Assembly: GCF_900230195.1 (NCBI RefSeq)
Contig: NZ_OCNE01000001.1
Coordinates: 434,001-498,000, forward strand
Direction: 5' to 3'
Length of the DNA: 64,000 nt
DNA from: Streptomyces zhaozhouensis
GTDB lineage: Bacteria > Actinomycetota > Actinomycetes > Streptomycetales > Streptomycetaceae
The notes under the pieces are model-generated. The model did not search any database and had not been told where the DNA came from. It saw only the letters and a list, made by a program, of their open reading frames with translations. Positions 1 to 7,736 of this stretch are shown piece by piece. The position numbers and the translations under genes were made by a program. Every line of letters begins with the position of its first letter. The first letter of the stretch is position 1.

Positions 1-1
1 C

Positions 2-499
2 GACGTCACCGCGACCAAGGACTGGGCGAACTGCACGGCCCGCGCGGACGTCGTGGTCGACGGCCGGACCATCGTGCCGGACGTGCCGGTCAGCTACCTG
101 CTCTTCCTGGAGAAGCAGCTGACCGAGGTGCACGCGTTCGTCAGGAAGCTGCCGGTGCTGGACGCCGCGGAGACCTGGTCGCTCGACCCGTCGACCGACT
201 GGTGGAAGACCGAGCCGGTCCGCACCATCCGCACCCGCAAGGTCCCGCGCAACCACGTCAAGGCCGAGGCCACCGAGAAGCACCCGGCGCAGGTCGAGGT
301 GTACTACGAGGATGTGCCGATCGGTTACTGGTCCACGGTGAAGTTCTCCGGCAGCCTCTCGGCCCGCCGGCTGAACGAGCTGCTGGAGCGCGTGGAGAAG
401 CTGCAGAACGCGGTGAAGTTCGCCCGTGAGGAGGCCAACTCGACGGAGGTCGACGACCGTCGCGTCGGGGACGCGGTCTTCGGCTACCTCCTCGGCTGA
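2..499 (+). CDS. DUF7873-like conserved protein, 3' part
   Basis: The reading frame is open from the first bases of the window to the stop at 497-499, so the start lies upstream. About 165 residues are visible, soluble, without signal peptide or membrane segment. The C-terminal part is rich in charged residues and looks helical (around LNELLERVEKLQNAVKFAREE). From memory it matches a conserved Streptomyces protein of about 250 residues now named DUF7873; its function is unknown. An 8-bp inverted repeat follows the stop (513-540). The next element on the same strand is the permuted tRNA-like locus, so the two may be co-inherited. I see no catalytic motif. Confidence 0.75.
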   Translation, partial: DVTATKDWANCTARADVVVDGRTIVPDVPVSYLLFLEKQLTEVHAFVRKLPVLDAAETWSLDPSTDWWKTEPVRTIRTRKVPRNHVKAEATEKHPAQVEVYYEDVPIGYWSTVKFSGSLSARRLNELLERVEKLQNAVKFAREEANSTEVDDRRVGDAVFGYLLG

Positions 500-512
500 A
501 CGCCCCAAGGAC

Positions 513-540
513 ACCTCCGCGGTGGGGACACGGCGGAGGT
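513..540 (+). terminator. hairpin after the DUF7873 gene
   Basis: ACCTCCGC (513-520) pairs with GCGGAGGT (533-540) across a 12-base loop, 14 bases after the stop codon. There is no T tract, which is common for terminators in these genomes. It could also be the first helix of the RNA locus downstream. Confidence 0.4.
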
Positions 541-690
541 CGACGCGCCCCGGACTGAGACCCCGGGAGCGCGTGAGCACAAGCTGAAACTGAACGTTCA
601 GACTGACGGAGGCGGCTGTCAACCGCTGTGAAGCTCAGACTCTCGCTCAAGATTCAGCATCGCCGCCGATCGCCGGAGCGACCGGGGACG
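541..690 (+). ncRNA. structured leader of the permuted tRNA locus
   Basis: About 150 bases separate the DUF7873 hairpin from the first tRNA half, with no credible coding frame. They contain the 12-base palindrome CTGAACGTTCAG (590-601), a hairpin GCGG/CCGC at about 612-626, and short complementary blocks (CTGAG near 555, CTCAG near 634; CTGAA near 584, TTCAG near 652). The block AGACTGACGG (600-609) followed by TGTGAAGCTCAGACTC (about 627-642) faintly recalls the R and S segments of a group I intron core. I could not build a canonical P7 helix from them. The base before the putative exon junction is G690. A role in processing is inference only. Confidence 0.35.
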
Positions 691-770
691 GACACGCCGT
701 CGCATGCGAGTTCGACTCTCGCCTGCACCTCTCCGTGGTGCGGTAGTTCAAAGGTAGAACACGACGGCAT
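691..770 (+). tRNA. circularly permuted tRNA-like gene (3' half precedes 5' half)
   Basis: All parts of a tRNA are present but in permuted order. First comes the 3' half: anticodon-stem 3' strand GCCGTCG (696-702), variable loop 703-705, T-stem GCGAG/CTCGC (706-710/718-722) with loop TTCGACT (711-717), and acceptor 3' strand CTGCACC (723-729). After a 7-base linker (730-736) comes the 5' half: acceptor 5' strand GGTGCGG (737-743), T744 and A745, D-stem GTTC/GAAC (746-749/757-760) with loop AAAGGTA, and anticodon-stem 5' strand CGACGGC (762-768). Acceptor (7 bp, one G-U), D (4), anticodon (7) and T (5) stems all close. U8-A14, G18/G19 with T55/C56, and T54-A58 equivalents are present. Joining T770 to G691 gives a 7-base loop ATGACAC with U33 and anticodon GAC. 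Oddities are two extra anticodon pairs and U at position 73. CCA is not encoded. Confidence 0.8.
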
Positions 771-826
771 GACCCTGATCCGTCCCCTCTTCAACGGCTC
801 GGGCGTGCGTATCAGGCGGTACCCCA
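771..826 (+). ncRNA. segment between permuted tRNA 5' half and terminator
   Basis: This short stretch follows the D-arm half. CCGTC (780-784) is complementary to GACGG (763-767), so it can compete with the anticodon stem formed with 696-702. In that alternative fold T770 faces G777, the kind of U-G pair seen at group I 5' splice sites, although C768/T779 and A769/A778 are mismatched. The triplet GAC occurs at both 771-773 and 691-693, so the exact joining point would not change the anticodon. No ORF is supported here. Confidence 0.3.
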
Positions 827-859
827 GGGACCCGGGAGAGGGCAAAACTCCCGGGTCCC
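827..859 (+). terminator. 12-bp hairpin closing the permuted tRNA locus
   Basis: GGGACCCGGGAG (827-838) pairs perfectly with CTCCCGGGTCCC (848-859) around the loop AGGGCAAAA. A weak pyrimidine stretch (GTCTTCGTCTCC) follows. It gives the RNA locus a natural 3' end near 860-870. Confidence 0.65.
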
Positions 860-986
860 GTCTTCGTCTCCGCCTACAGCCCTTCGTGCGCGAAGGCGCC
901 TTCCCCGACACGGTGCGGGCCGGGCGTCACGGCTGAGGCGTCGAAACCCGTGGCCAACGCCTCCGCCGGTGGCCGAAACTGGGGGG

Positions 987-1466
987 ATGACGAGCACGTT
1001 GCGGATCATCGCGGGGGACGCCACCGAGCCGCAGGCGAAGGGGGCGAAGATCATCGCTCATGTCTGCAACGACCGGGGTGGCTGGGGCAAGGGCTTCGTG
1101 CTGGCGCTGTCGCGGCGGTGGCCGGAGCCGGAGCGTGACTACCGGCTCTGGTACCGGGGGCGGGCGGGGAACGACTTCGGGCTGGGCGCGGTGCGGCTGG
1201 TCCGGGTGCGGCCGGATCTCCAGGTGGCGAACATGATCGGTCAGCACGGGACGAAGACCGGCAGCAACGGGCCGCCGATCCGTTACGAGGCGGTCGAACG
1301 CTGTCTGACCGCCGTCGCCGAGCGGGCGCTGGCCGAGGAGGCGTCCGTGCACATGCCCCGGATCGGCTGCGGCCTGGCCGGCGGGAAGTGGGAGCGGATC
1401 GAGCCGATCATCCGGCGGACGCTGTGCGCGAGGTCGGTGCCCACCACCGTCTACGACCGGCCGTGA
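987..1466 (+). CDS. macro-domain protein (ADP-ribose binding, Poa1p/OARD1-like)
   Basis: About 159 residues, one macro domain. The N-terminal strand TLRIIAGDAT, the asparagine of IIAHVCND and the glycine-rich GGWGKGF form the usual ADP-ribose pocket. IGCGLAGGKW matches the second phosphate-binding loop. Family members remove or bind ADP-ribose derivatives (ADP-ribose-1''-phosphate or ADP-ribosyl groups), which is known family behaviour and not shown here. I chose ATG 987, preceded by a G-rich tract, over GTG 969 because the domain begins right after it; spacing from the G tract is short. It lies alone between the RNA locus and a protein kinase gene. No membrane segment. Confidence 0.8.
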   Translation: MTSTLRIIAGDATEPQAKGAKIIAHVCNDRGGWGKGFVLALSRRWPEPERDYRLWYRGRAGNDFGLGAVRLVRVRPDLQVANMIGQHGTKTGSNGPPIRYEAVERCLTAVAERALAEEASVHMPRIGCGLAGGKWERIEPIIRRTLCARSVPTTVYDRP

Positions 1467-1606
1467 GGACGTGCGCGAGGCGTCCTCCGGGCGCCCTTCT
1501 CGTAGCGGGGTCGTAGCGGGGCGGCACGGGTCTCACCGGCGGCGTCACCGGGATCCGCCCGTGCGCGCGCCGAGACGGCCGTCTTCGCGGGGGCGCGGGC
1601 GCCTCG

Positions 1607-1612
1607 TATGCT
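1607..1612 (+). promoter_or_regulatory. candidate -10 box of a leaderless promoter
   Basis: TATGCT sits six bases before the GTG start of the kinase gene, which has no ribosome-binding site. This is the spacing expected for a leaderless transcript. The -35 region near 1584-1590 is weak. Confidence 0.4.
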
Positions 1613-1618
1613 GACCCC

Positions 1619-3094
1619 GTGGAGCGGGGGAAGCTGATCGCGGACCGTTACGAGCTGACCGGCCGTCTCGGCCGGGGCGGCATGGGCGAGGTGTGGGCCG
1701 CGCGGGATCGCGTGCTCCGCCGTGAGGTCGCGCTCAAGCTGCTGGATCTCGACGGGATCGACCACGCCGACCTGCGCCAGCGGTTCGACCGTGAGGCGGT
1801 CGCCGCCGCCCAGATCGTCCACCCCCACGTCGCCGCCCTGTACGACCGGGGCGTCCACGACGACGTGCTGTTCCTGGTCATGGAGAAGGTGGAGGGCCAG
1901 ACGCTCGCGGCGCGTCTCCAGGCTGCCAGCCCCTTCCCCCTGACGCGTGCCGTGGCCGTCGCCGTCGGCGTCTGCGCCGCGCTGGAGGCCGCCCACCGGG
2001 CCCGGGTCATCCACTACGACATCAAGCCCCACAACGTGATCCTCGCCGACGACGGGCTGGTGAAGGTCATCGACTTCGGGATCGCCGGGTTCGTCCAGGC
2101 CGCGTTCACCGTGGCGCGCTCCTCCCAGCTGGTCCCGGCCGGAACGCCGGAGTTCGGCGCGCCGGAGCAGTTCCTCACGGAGCGCGGCGACGAGCGCTCC
2201 GACCTGTACGCGCTCGGTGGAATGCTCTTCGCGATGCTCGCCGGCCGGCCGCCGTTCACCGGGCACAACAGCATCGCGGTCGTGCGGCGCAAGCTCGACG
2301 AGGAGGCCCCGTCCCTCGACACGGTCGCCTCCGGCCTGCCGCCGGAGGTGACCGCGCTCGTCGCGGAACTGCTGCGGCGGGACCCCGACCGGCGCCCCCA
2401 GTCGGCACAGCTGGTCCAGCGGCGGCTCCAGGCGATAGCGGCGTCGTGCGCGGCGGCGGACGCTCCCACCGTGCTGGTGCCCCCGGCCACCCGCCCGATG
2501 GCCGACGTCACGCGGCGCGCGCCTCAGCCGCCCGCTCCCGGTTCCTGGGACCGCGTCTCCACCGACGAGACGCCGTTCACCCCGGACGCCCTGCTGCCCC
2601 GGCGGTTCACCAACGACCTGGGCGTCGCGTTCGCGCGGATCGCCGAGGACACCCGCCCCTCCCGTGAGGCCGGCCCCGGCGACCTGGCCGAGGATCTCGC
2701 GCGCCGCGGCTGCGCCGAAGTGGTCGTCGGCGTCTACGCGGAGCAGCCGGGTCCGCACGCCACGCCAGAGAACCCCGTCTGCGTCTCCGTCCAGGTCTTC
2801 GCGTTCCCCGACGTGGCGACGGCCCGGGACGCGCACGGCCACCTGGGCGACGGGGGAGGGGCGTGGCGCCTCACGATCTGGGGCGCCCGCGACGGGGGCG
2901 GTCTCGTCCCCTGCCCCGACGAGGTCCGCCGGAGCCACAGATGGCGGTGGACCTCGCGCGAACACCGCTACCTGGCGGCGGCGCTGGCCTACCGCGCCGA
3001 CCTCACCACCGACAGCTCCGTCGGCCCCTGGCTCGCCGCGGCCGCCAGCCGGGCCGCGACCTCCGCCGGGCCGCGGAACCACCACGGCGTGTAG
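1619..3094 (+). CDS. serine/threonine protein kinase, cytosolic
   Basis: 491 residues. The N-terminal 270 residues form a Hanks-type kinase: glycine loop GRGGMGEVW near 18-26, ATP-anchoring Lys40, catalytic loop HYDIKPHN at 132-139 (HYD instead of the usual HRD, with Asp134), DFG at 152-154, and APEQ in the activation segment. It should transfer phosphate from ATP to Ser/Thr of unknown partners. The C-terminal half (about 320-491) has no transmembrane helix or PASTA repeats and no family I recognise, so this is a soluble kinase with a private output or sensor domain. GTG start is supported by the close -10 box. Flanking genes are not obviously functionally linked. Confidence 0.9.
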   Translation: MERGKLIADRYELTGRLGRGGMGEVWAARDRVLRREVALKLLDLDGIDHADLRQRFDREAVAAAQIVHPHVAALYDRGVHDDVLFLVMEKVEGQTLAARLQAASPFPLTRAVAVAVGVCAALEAAHRARVIHYDIKPHNVILADDGLVKVIDFGIAGFVQAAFTVARSSQLVPAGTPEFGAPEQFLTERGDERSDLYALGGMLFAMLAGRPPFTGHNSIAVVRRKLDEEAPSLDTVASGLPPEVTALVAELLRRDPDRRPQSAQLVQRRLQAIAASCAAADAPTVLVPPATRPMADVTRRAPQPPAPGSWDRVSTDETPFTPDALLPRRFTNDLGVAFARIAEDTRPSREAGPGDLAEDLARRGCAEVVVGVYAEQPGPHATPENPVCVSVQVFAFPDVATARDAHGHLGDGGGAWRLTIWGARDGGGLVPCPDEVRRSHRWRWTSREHRYLAAALAYRADLTTDSSVGPWLAAAASRAATSAGPRNHHGV

Positions 3095-3311
3095 GCGTTC
3101 TGCCCGGGGAGGCGGTGGACGGTGACGCGGGCCCCGGCCGCCAACCCCCGCCAGCCGCGTCCCCGACCTCACAGGGCGATACGCCCGGAGACCCTAGGCC
3201 GGGCGGGGGGTGATCGGCGATGATCGTCCGGATTGGGTCGCACGTCTGAGACCGTGTCGAGCATCCGAGACCGCCGCGCGACGCGGCCCCCACCCGCACG
3301 AAAGGTCCCGC

Positions 3312-4916
3312 ATGTCGCCCTTCCGTCCCGCTCCCAGCTGGCTGGCCGACGCCGTCCTCTACCAGATCTATCCGCAGAGCTTCGCCGACTCCGACGGCGA
3401 CGGCATCGGCGACTTCGCCGGGGTCACCGCGCACCTGGACCATCTGGCCTGGCTCGGGGTGAACACGGTGTGGCTCAACCCGTGCTTCGCCTCGCCGTTC
3501 AACGACGCCGGCTACGACGTCTCGGACTACCTGCGGGTCGCGCCGCGCTACGGGACGCAGGACCAACTGGCCGAGCTGGTGGAGGCCGCCGCGCGGCGTT
3601 CGATCCGGGTCATGCTCGACCTGGTGGCCGGGCACACCTCCGACCAACACGCCTGGTTCCAGGCGGCGGTCGACGACCCGGACGACGACCGCTACATCTG
3701 GACGGACCGGACGGACGGCGCGCTGCCGCCGGGGTTCGTCGCCTCGCCGGGGAGCCGGCCCGGCGGCTATCTGCCCAACTTCTTCGACAGCCAGCCGGCG
3801 TTGAACTTCGGCTACGCCCGCCCGCACCCCGACGAGCCCTGGCGGCTTCCGGTGGACGCGCCGGGCCCGAGGGCCAACCGGGCGGCGCTGCGCGAGGTGA
3901 TGGACCACTGGCTCGGCCTGGGACTGGCCGGCTTCCGCGTGGACATGGCGCACTCCCTGGTCAAGGACGACCCCGGCATGGGGGCGACCGGCGCGCTCTG
4001 GAGCGAGCTGCGCGGCTGGCTGGACGAGGCGCACCCGCACGCCGCGCTGCTGGCGGAGTGGGGCGATCCCTCGACGTCGGTGCCGGCCGGCTTCCACTCG
4101 GACTTCTTCCTCCAGTTCGGCGGACCCTCGGACGGGCTGCCGCTGCGTTCGCTGTGGAACAACGGGCAGGGCACCGTCGCCGAGCACTGGACGCAGGAGC
4201 ACTGCTACTTCGACGCGGCGGGGCAGTCGTCGGCCGGCACCTTCGTCCAGGCCTGGGAGTCGGTGAGCGGGGCCATCGGCGACAAGGGGTTCATCACGCT
4301 GCCCAGCGCCAACCACGACTTCTCGCGGCTGGCCTGCGGCGACCGCACCGCCGAGCAGTTGCCGGCGGCGTTCGCGTTCCAGCTGACCTGGCCGACGCTG
4401 CCGGCGATCTACTACGGCGACGAGATCGGGATGCGCTACGTGCCCGACCTGCCGGACCACGAGGGCAGCCGCCTCGGCCCGCGCTACAACCGGGCCGGGT
4501 CGCGCACCCCGATGCAGTGGGACGGCTCTCCCAACGCGGGCTTCTCGACCGCGCCCGCCGACCAGCTGTACCTGCCGATCGACCCCGACCCGGGGCGGCC
4601 GACCGTGGCGGCCCAACGGGCGGACGAGGGCTCGCTGCTGCACCTGGTGCGGCGGCTGATCGCGCTGCGGCGCTCCCATCCGGAGCTGGGCGCGCGCTGC
4701 GCGACGGAGGTCTTCCACACCGGCTACCCGCTGGTCTACCTGCGGGGCGACCGCTTTCTCGTGGTGGTCAACCCGCGGCGGGAACGCGCGGAGTTCCCGC
4801 TGCCGAGGCCCGATCTGGCCACCGCCAGGCCCGTTCTGGGCGAGGGTGTCACGGTGGACGAGAGCGGCGTCGTGGCGGCCGGCTTCGGCTACGCGGTGCT
4901 GGACCTGCGCGGCTGA
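3312..4916 (+). CDS. GH13 alpha-glucosidase/alpha-amylase-family hydrolase
   Basis: 534 residues. ATG 3312 follows GAAAGG at good distance. The GH13 barrel signatures are all visible: DLVAGHTSDQH (region I), GFRVDMAHS with nucleophile Asp211, LLAEWGD with acid/base Glu249, and NHD at 334-336 (region IV). The N-terminal YQIYPQSFADSDGDGIGDFAG is the usual oligo-glucosidase/trehalose synthase opening with a calcium-like DSDGDG loop. A short beta-domain (DUF3459 type) closes the protein. It likely cleaves or rearranges alpha-glucosidic bonds of malto-oligosaccharides or a disaccharide in the cytosol, as no signal peptide is present. Exact substrate cannot be read from sequence. It stands alone, with no transporter or MalR-type gene adjacent. 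Confidence 0.88.
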   Translation: MSPFRPAPSWLADAVLYQIYPQSFADSDGDGIGDFAGVTAHLDHLAWLGVNTVWLNPCFASPFNDAGYDVSDYLRVAPRYGTQDQLAELVEAAARRSIRVMLDLVAGHTSDQHAWFQAAVDDPDDDRYIWTDRTDGALPPGFVASPGSRPGGYLPNFFDSQPALNFGYARPHPDEPWRLPVDAPGPRANRAALREVMDHWLGLGLAGFRVDMAHSLVKDDPGMGATGALWSELRGWLDEAHPHAALLAEWGDPSTSVPAGFHSDFFLQFGGPSDGLPLRSLWNNGQGTVAEHWTQEHCYFDAAGQSSAGTFVQAWESVSGAIGDKGFITLPSANHDFSRLACGDRTAEQLPAAFAFQLTWPTLPAIYYGDEIGMRYVPDLPDHEGSRLGPRYNRAGSRTPMQWDGSPNAGFSTAPADQLYLPIDPDPGRPTVAAQRADEGSLLHLVRRLIALRRSHPELGARCATEVFHTGYPLVYLRGDRFLVVVNPRRERAEFPLPRPDLATARPVLGEGVTVDESGVVAAGFGYAVLDLRG

Positions 4917-4982
4917 GCCGCCCCGGCGGGCCGGGGCCCGACCGGCGGACGACGACGAGGGCGAGGACGAGGGGAACGGGTC

Positions 4983-5660
4983 GTGCGGGTGTCCGGGGAG
5001 GCCGAACGGCTGGCGCTGGCGTTGACGTGGGTGCTCACCTTCGTCACGGGCGTGGTGGACGCGGTGGGCTTCCTCGGTCTGGACCGGGTCTTCACGGGCA
5101 ACATGACGGGGAACATCGTGATCCTCGGCATGGGCGCCGCGGGCGCCGACGCTCTGCCGGTGCTCGGGCCGGCGTTGGCGTTGCTGGCCTTCGCGGGCGG
5201 GGCGCTGGCCGCCGGGGTGGCGCTGCGGGGCGCGCCGAGCGGTTGGGGGACGCGGGTGACGGCGCTGCTGGGGGCGCAGACGGTGGTGTTGGGGGCGCTC
5301 GCCGTCGGGTTGGCGCTGGCCGGCGGGGAGCCGGACGGCCCGGCGCGGCCGGCCGTGGCGGCGGCGACGGCGGCCGCGATGGGGTGTCAGGCCGCGGTCG
5401 CCCGGCGGGTGGGAGTGGCGGGGATGACCACGGTGGTGGTCACCTCGACGCTGACCGGCTGGGCGGCCGAGTCGCTGCCGAGGGGCGGGCGGGGCGCGTT
5501 CGCCAACCGGGGGACGGCCGCGATCCTGGCGATCTTCCTGGGCGCGGTGGCGGGCGCGGTGCTGCTGCGGGCCACCGAGCTCGCCGTGCCGATGGGACTG
5601 GCCGCCGCGCTGTGCGGCCTGGTGGCGCTGGTGGGGCACCGCCGGGTGCGGGGCGGCTGA
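4983..5660 (+). CDS. YoaK/DUF1275 family membrane protein
   Basis: 225 residues with about six hydrophobic helices. It matches DUF1275 proteins, with the hallmark N-terminal helix followed by DAVGFLGLDRVFTGNMTGN and a second half repeating MTTVVVTSTLTGW. Function is unknown; members are sometimes compared with SLC26-like transport folds. GTG 4983 follows GGGGAACGGGTC. It is 66 bases downstream of the GH13 gene on the same strand, so read-through is possible but no functional link is evident. Confidence 0.85.
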   Translation: MRVSGEAERLALALTWVLTFVTGVVDAVGFLGLDRVFTGNMTGNIVILGMGAAGADALPVLGPALALLAFAGGALAAGVALRGAPSGWGTRVTALLGAQTVVLGALAVGLALAGGEPDGPARPAVAAATAAAMGCQAAVARRVGVAGMTTVVVTSTLTGWAAESLPRGGRGAFANRGTAAILAIFLGAVAGAVLLRATELAVPMGLAAALCGLVALVGHRRVRGG

Positions 5661-5787
5661 CGCGGGGTTCCGGGCGCCGGGCCGGTGCCCCCTTCCCGGG
5701 CGCCGCGGCGGGCGTAGGTCGCGGGGCGGAGGGCGGACCGGTCGCGGGCACGTGGTGCGGACCGGGTACCGGTGCCAGTCTGGGCGG

Positions 5788-6234
5788 ATGAGCGAGACAT
5801 GGCCCGCGCACCTGGCCGTCGGGGCGGTGCGTTTCGCCCGCCCGACCGCCAGGTTCGACGAGACGCTGACCTTCTACCGCGACGACCTGGGGCTGCCGGT
5901 GCTCGCGGAGTGGCGTGACAAGGACGGCTGGGACGGCGCGGTGCTGGGCCTGCCCGGCGCCCCGGTGCACCTGGAGGTCACCCACCATCCCCACTCGCCC
6001 CCGCCGCCCGCGCCGCACCCGGAGAACCAGCTGGTGCTCTATCTGCGCGGCCCCGAGGCGCGGGACACGGCGGCGGCGCGGCTGACCGGGCGCGGCCACC
6101 GGCCGGTGGCCGCCTCCAGCGCCTACTGGCCCGAGCGCGGCGCGGTGCTCTTCCCCGACCCGGACGGCTGGCTGGTCGTGCTGGCGCCCTGGGTCTTCGG
6201 CGTCGACCCGGTGCCGCGGCCGCCGTCCGGCTGA
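5788..6234 (+). CDS. VOC-superfamily (glyoxalase/bleomycin-resistance fold) protein
   Basis: 148 residues. A beta-alpha-beta-beta-beta module opening with AVRFARPTARFDETLTFYRDDLGLPVL and ending with AVLFPDPDGWLVVLAPW is typical of the VOC superfamily. Candidate metal ligands are His (VHLEVTHHPHSP) and an Asp near the end, but the expected Glu set is incomplete, so enzymatic activity is uncertain. ATG 5788 is preferred over GTG 5752 because CAGTCT lies six bases upstream, suggesting a leaderless transcript, and the fold begins soon after it. It may be a small-molecule binding or lyase protein. Confidence 0.8.
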   Translation: MSETWPAHLAVGAVRFARPTARFDETLTFYRDDLGLPVLAEWRDKDGWDGAVLGLPGAPVHLEVTHHPHSPPPPAPHPENQLVLYLRGPEARDTAAARLTGRGHRPVAASSAYWPERGAVLFPDPDGWLVVLAPWVFGVDPVPRPPSG

Positions 6235-6337
6235 GACGGCCGGCCGGTGGGCGGCGGGCCCGAGGGCGCCGGGCCCGGGAGGGCTCGGCGGGCGGGGCCG
6301 GACGTTTGGGTGGGCCGGAAACGGTCAGGCGATTGTC

Positions 6338-6628
6338 ATGGCCACACAAAGAGTAAGAACCGCTCCCCTGGCACTGGGTATCGCCGTGGTCGCCAACGTG
6401 GCCGCCGGCATCATCGCCCTGTGGATACTGCTCTACCTCGTGGACGCCAACCCGGGGAACGACCTGGTCACCGTCTCCCACGACGTGTCACGGGCGCTGG
6501 CCTTCTGGTCCTACGACCTGTTCACGTTCGACAAGGAGTGGGTCCGGGTGGTCAGCGGCTACGGCGTGGCGGCCGTGACCTATCTGCTCGTCGGCAACCT
6601 GCTCGCCTCCCGCGTGCGGCGCCTGTGA
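6338..6628 (+). CDS. small two-helix membrane protein
   Basis: 96 residues. Two hydrophobic helices (about 10-33 and 72-89) flank a soluble loop containing SHDVSRALAFWSYDLFTFDKEWVR. The ends are short and basic. Proteins like this are common in Streptomyces annotations but I know no function. ATG 6338 gives the natural start of the first helix. The loop rich in Trp and Asp is extracellular or cytosolic depending on orientation; positive residues at both termini favour a cytosolic N and C terminus. Confidence 0.65.
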   Translation: MATQRVRTAPLALGIAVVANVAAGIIALWILLYLVDANPGNDLVTVSHDVSRALAFWSYDLFTFDKEWVRVVSGYGVAAVTYLLVGNLLASRVRRL

Positions 6629-6664
6629 CGCCGCGCCCGGCGCGGCCCCTTCAGGCGCGGCCCG

Positions 6665-7633
6665 TCAGGCGGGGCCGGCCAGCCGCAGCCGGCTCCTGAG
6701 CTCGTGCTCGCTGGCGTTGGCGCCGGTGCAGACCACGCCGACCCGCCGCCCGGCGAACCGTTCCGGGTGGGCCAGCAGCGCCGCGAGCCCGGCCGCGCCC
6801 GCGCCCTCGGCGAGGGTGTGCGCGTCGCGCATCAGCACCCACTGCGCCTCGCCGATCCGGTCGTCGTCGACCAGCAGGAAGTCCGCCAGCCTGGGCCCCA
6901 TCAGCTGCTGGGTCAGGGCGAAGCCGGCGCCGGTCGCGAGACCCTCGGCGCGGGTGCCGTTGGGGCGGGTCAGCAGCCGGCCGGCGCGCCACGAGTCATG
7001 GGCGGCCGGGGACGCCGCGGCCTGCACGGCGATCACCTCGCAGCGCGGGGCGAGCGCCTCGGCCACCAGGCACGCGGCGGCGGCGCCGCTGCCGCCGCCC
7101 ACCGGGACGACCACGATCTCCAGGTCGGGCGCCTGCTCGAACATCTCCAGGTAGGCCGTAGCGACGCCCGCCACGAGCGCCGGCTCGTCCGCCGCGCTGA
7201 CCAGCCGCATTCCCCGTTCCTCGGCCAGCCTCCGCGCGTGCTCGGCGGCCTCGCCCATGTCGGCACCGGCCTCGATCAGCTCCGCGCCCAGCGCGCGGAC
7301 CGCGTCCGCCTTGCACGGGTTCGGGTCGACGGGCATCACGATCACACAGGGGACACCGTGCCTGCGGGCGGCGAAAGCCAGCGACTGGGCGTGGTTGCCC
7401 GTCGAGTAGCCGACGATCCCGGTGCGCCGCTCCTCGGCGCCGAGGCTCGCCAGCAGGTTGAGGCCGCCGCGCACCTTGAACGCGCCGGTCGGCTGCACGT
7501 TCTCGTGCTTGACCAGCACGGACGCGCCGGCGGTGGCGTCGAGCGCCGGGTAGTTCCACATCGGGGTGGGCGGCAGCTGGCCGGCGAGGACGCGGCGGGC
7601 CGCCAGCGCGTCGGAGATGGTCGGCTGAAGCAT
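6665..7633 (-). CDS. PLP-dependent threonine/serine dehydratase family enzyme
   Basis: 322 residues, fold type II PLP enzyme. The Schiff-base lysine lies in TGAFKVRGG and the phosphate-binding loop is VGGGSGAAAA. YSTGNHAQSLAFAARRHGVPC is the conserved asparagine loop. It should eliminate water or an equivalent group from a beta-hydroxy amino acid such as threonine or serine; there is no C-terminal ACT domain, so allosteric control by isoleucine is not expected (catabolic type). ATG 7633 precedes LQPTISDA, the normal family start, and is preferred over 7669. It is divergent from a LysR gene 118 bases away, a standard arrangement for control of this enzyme class, including EutB-like hydroxyectoine enzymes. 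Confidence 0.88.
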   Translation of the reverse strand: MLQPTISDALAARRVLAGQLPPTPMWNYPALDATAGASVLVKHENVQPTGAFKVRGGLNLLASLGAEERRTGIVGYSTGNHAQSLAFAARRHGVPCVIVMPVDPNPCKADAVRALGAELIEAGADMGEAAEHARRLAEERGMRLVSAADEPALVAGVATAYLEMFEQAPDLEIVVVPVGGGSGAAAACLVAEALAPRCEVIAVQAAASPAAHDSWRAGRLLTRPNGTRAEGLATGAGFALTQQLMGPRLADFLLVDDDRIGEAQWVLMRDAHTLAEGAGAAGLAALLAHPERFAGRRVGVVCTGANASEHELRSRLRLAGPA

Positions 7634-7736
7634 GTGCGCACTGTCCCACGGGCCGACGCATAGCTCCAATGCCGGATTTCTTGGCTTTCATCGAGGACAT
7701 CTATGGATGCTGGTCGCGGGCGGGACGCCGGTGGTC

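Noticed and set aside
737..770. 5' half of an ordinary tRNA (Gly- or Gln-like D-arm) at 737-770
   Set aside because: No T-arm or acceptor partner is found downstream, whereas the upstream T-arm half pairs exactly with it; a CAT anticodon read at 768-770 would leave no U33.
541..826. Standard group I intron or tmRNA
   Set aside because: No canonical P7 or P4-P6 could be built, no tag reading frame, and the acceptor lacks the tmRNA G-U pattern.
628..936. Open frames across the permuted tRNA locus
   Set aside because: They run through tRNA stems and the terminator, have no ribosome site and show no recognisable protein pattern.
1451..5639. Very long minus-strand frames opposite the kinase and GH13 genes
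   Set aside because: High-GC antisense shadows: Arg/Pro/His-rich translations, no domain motifs, and the plus-strand genes have clear catalytic motifs.
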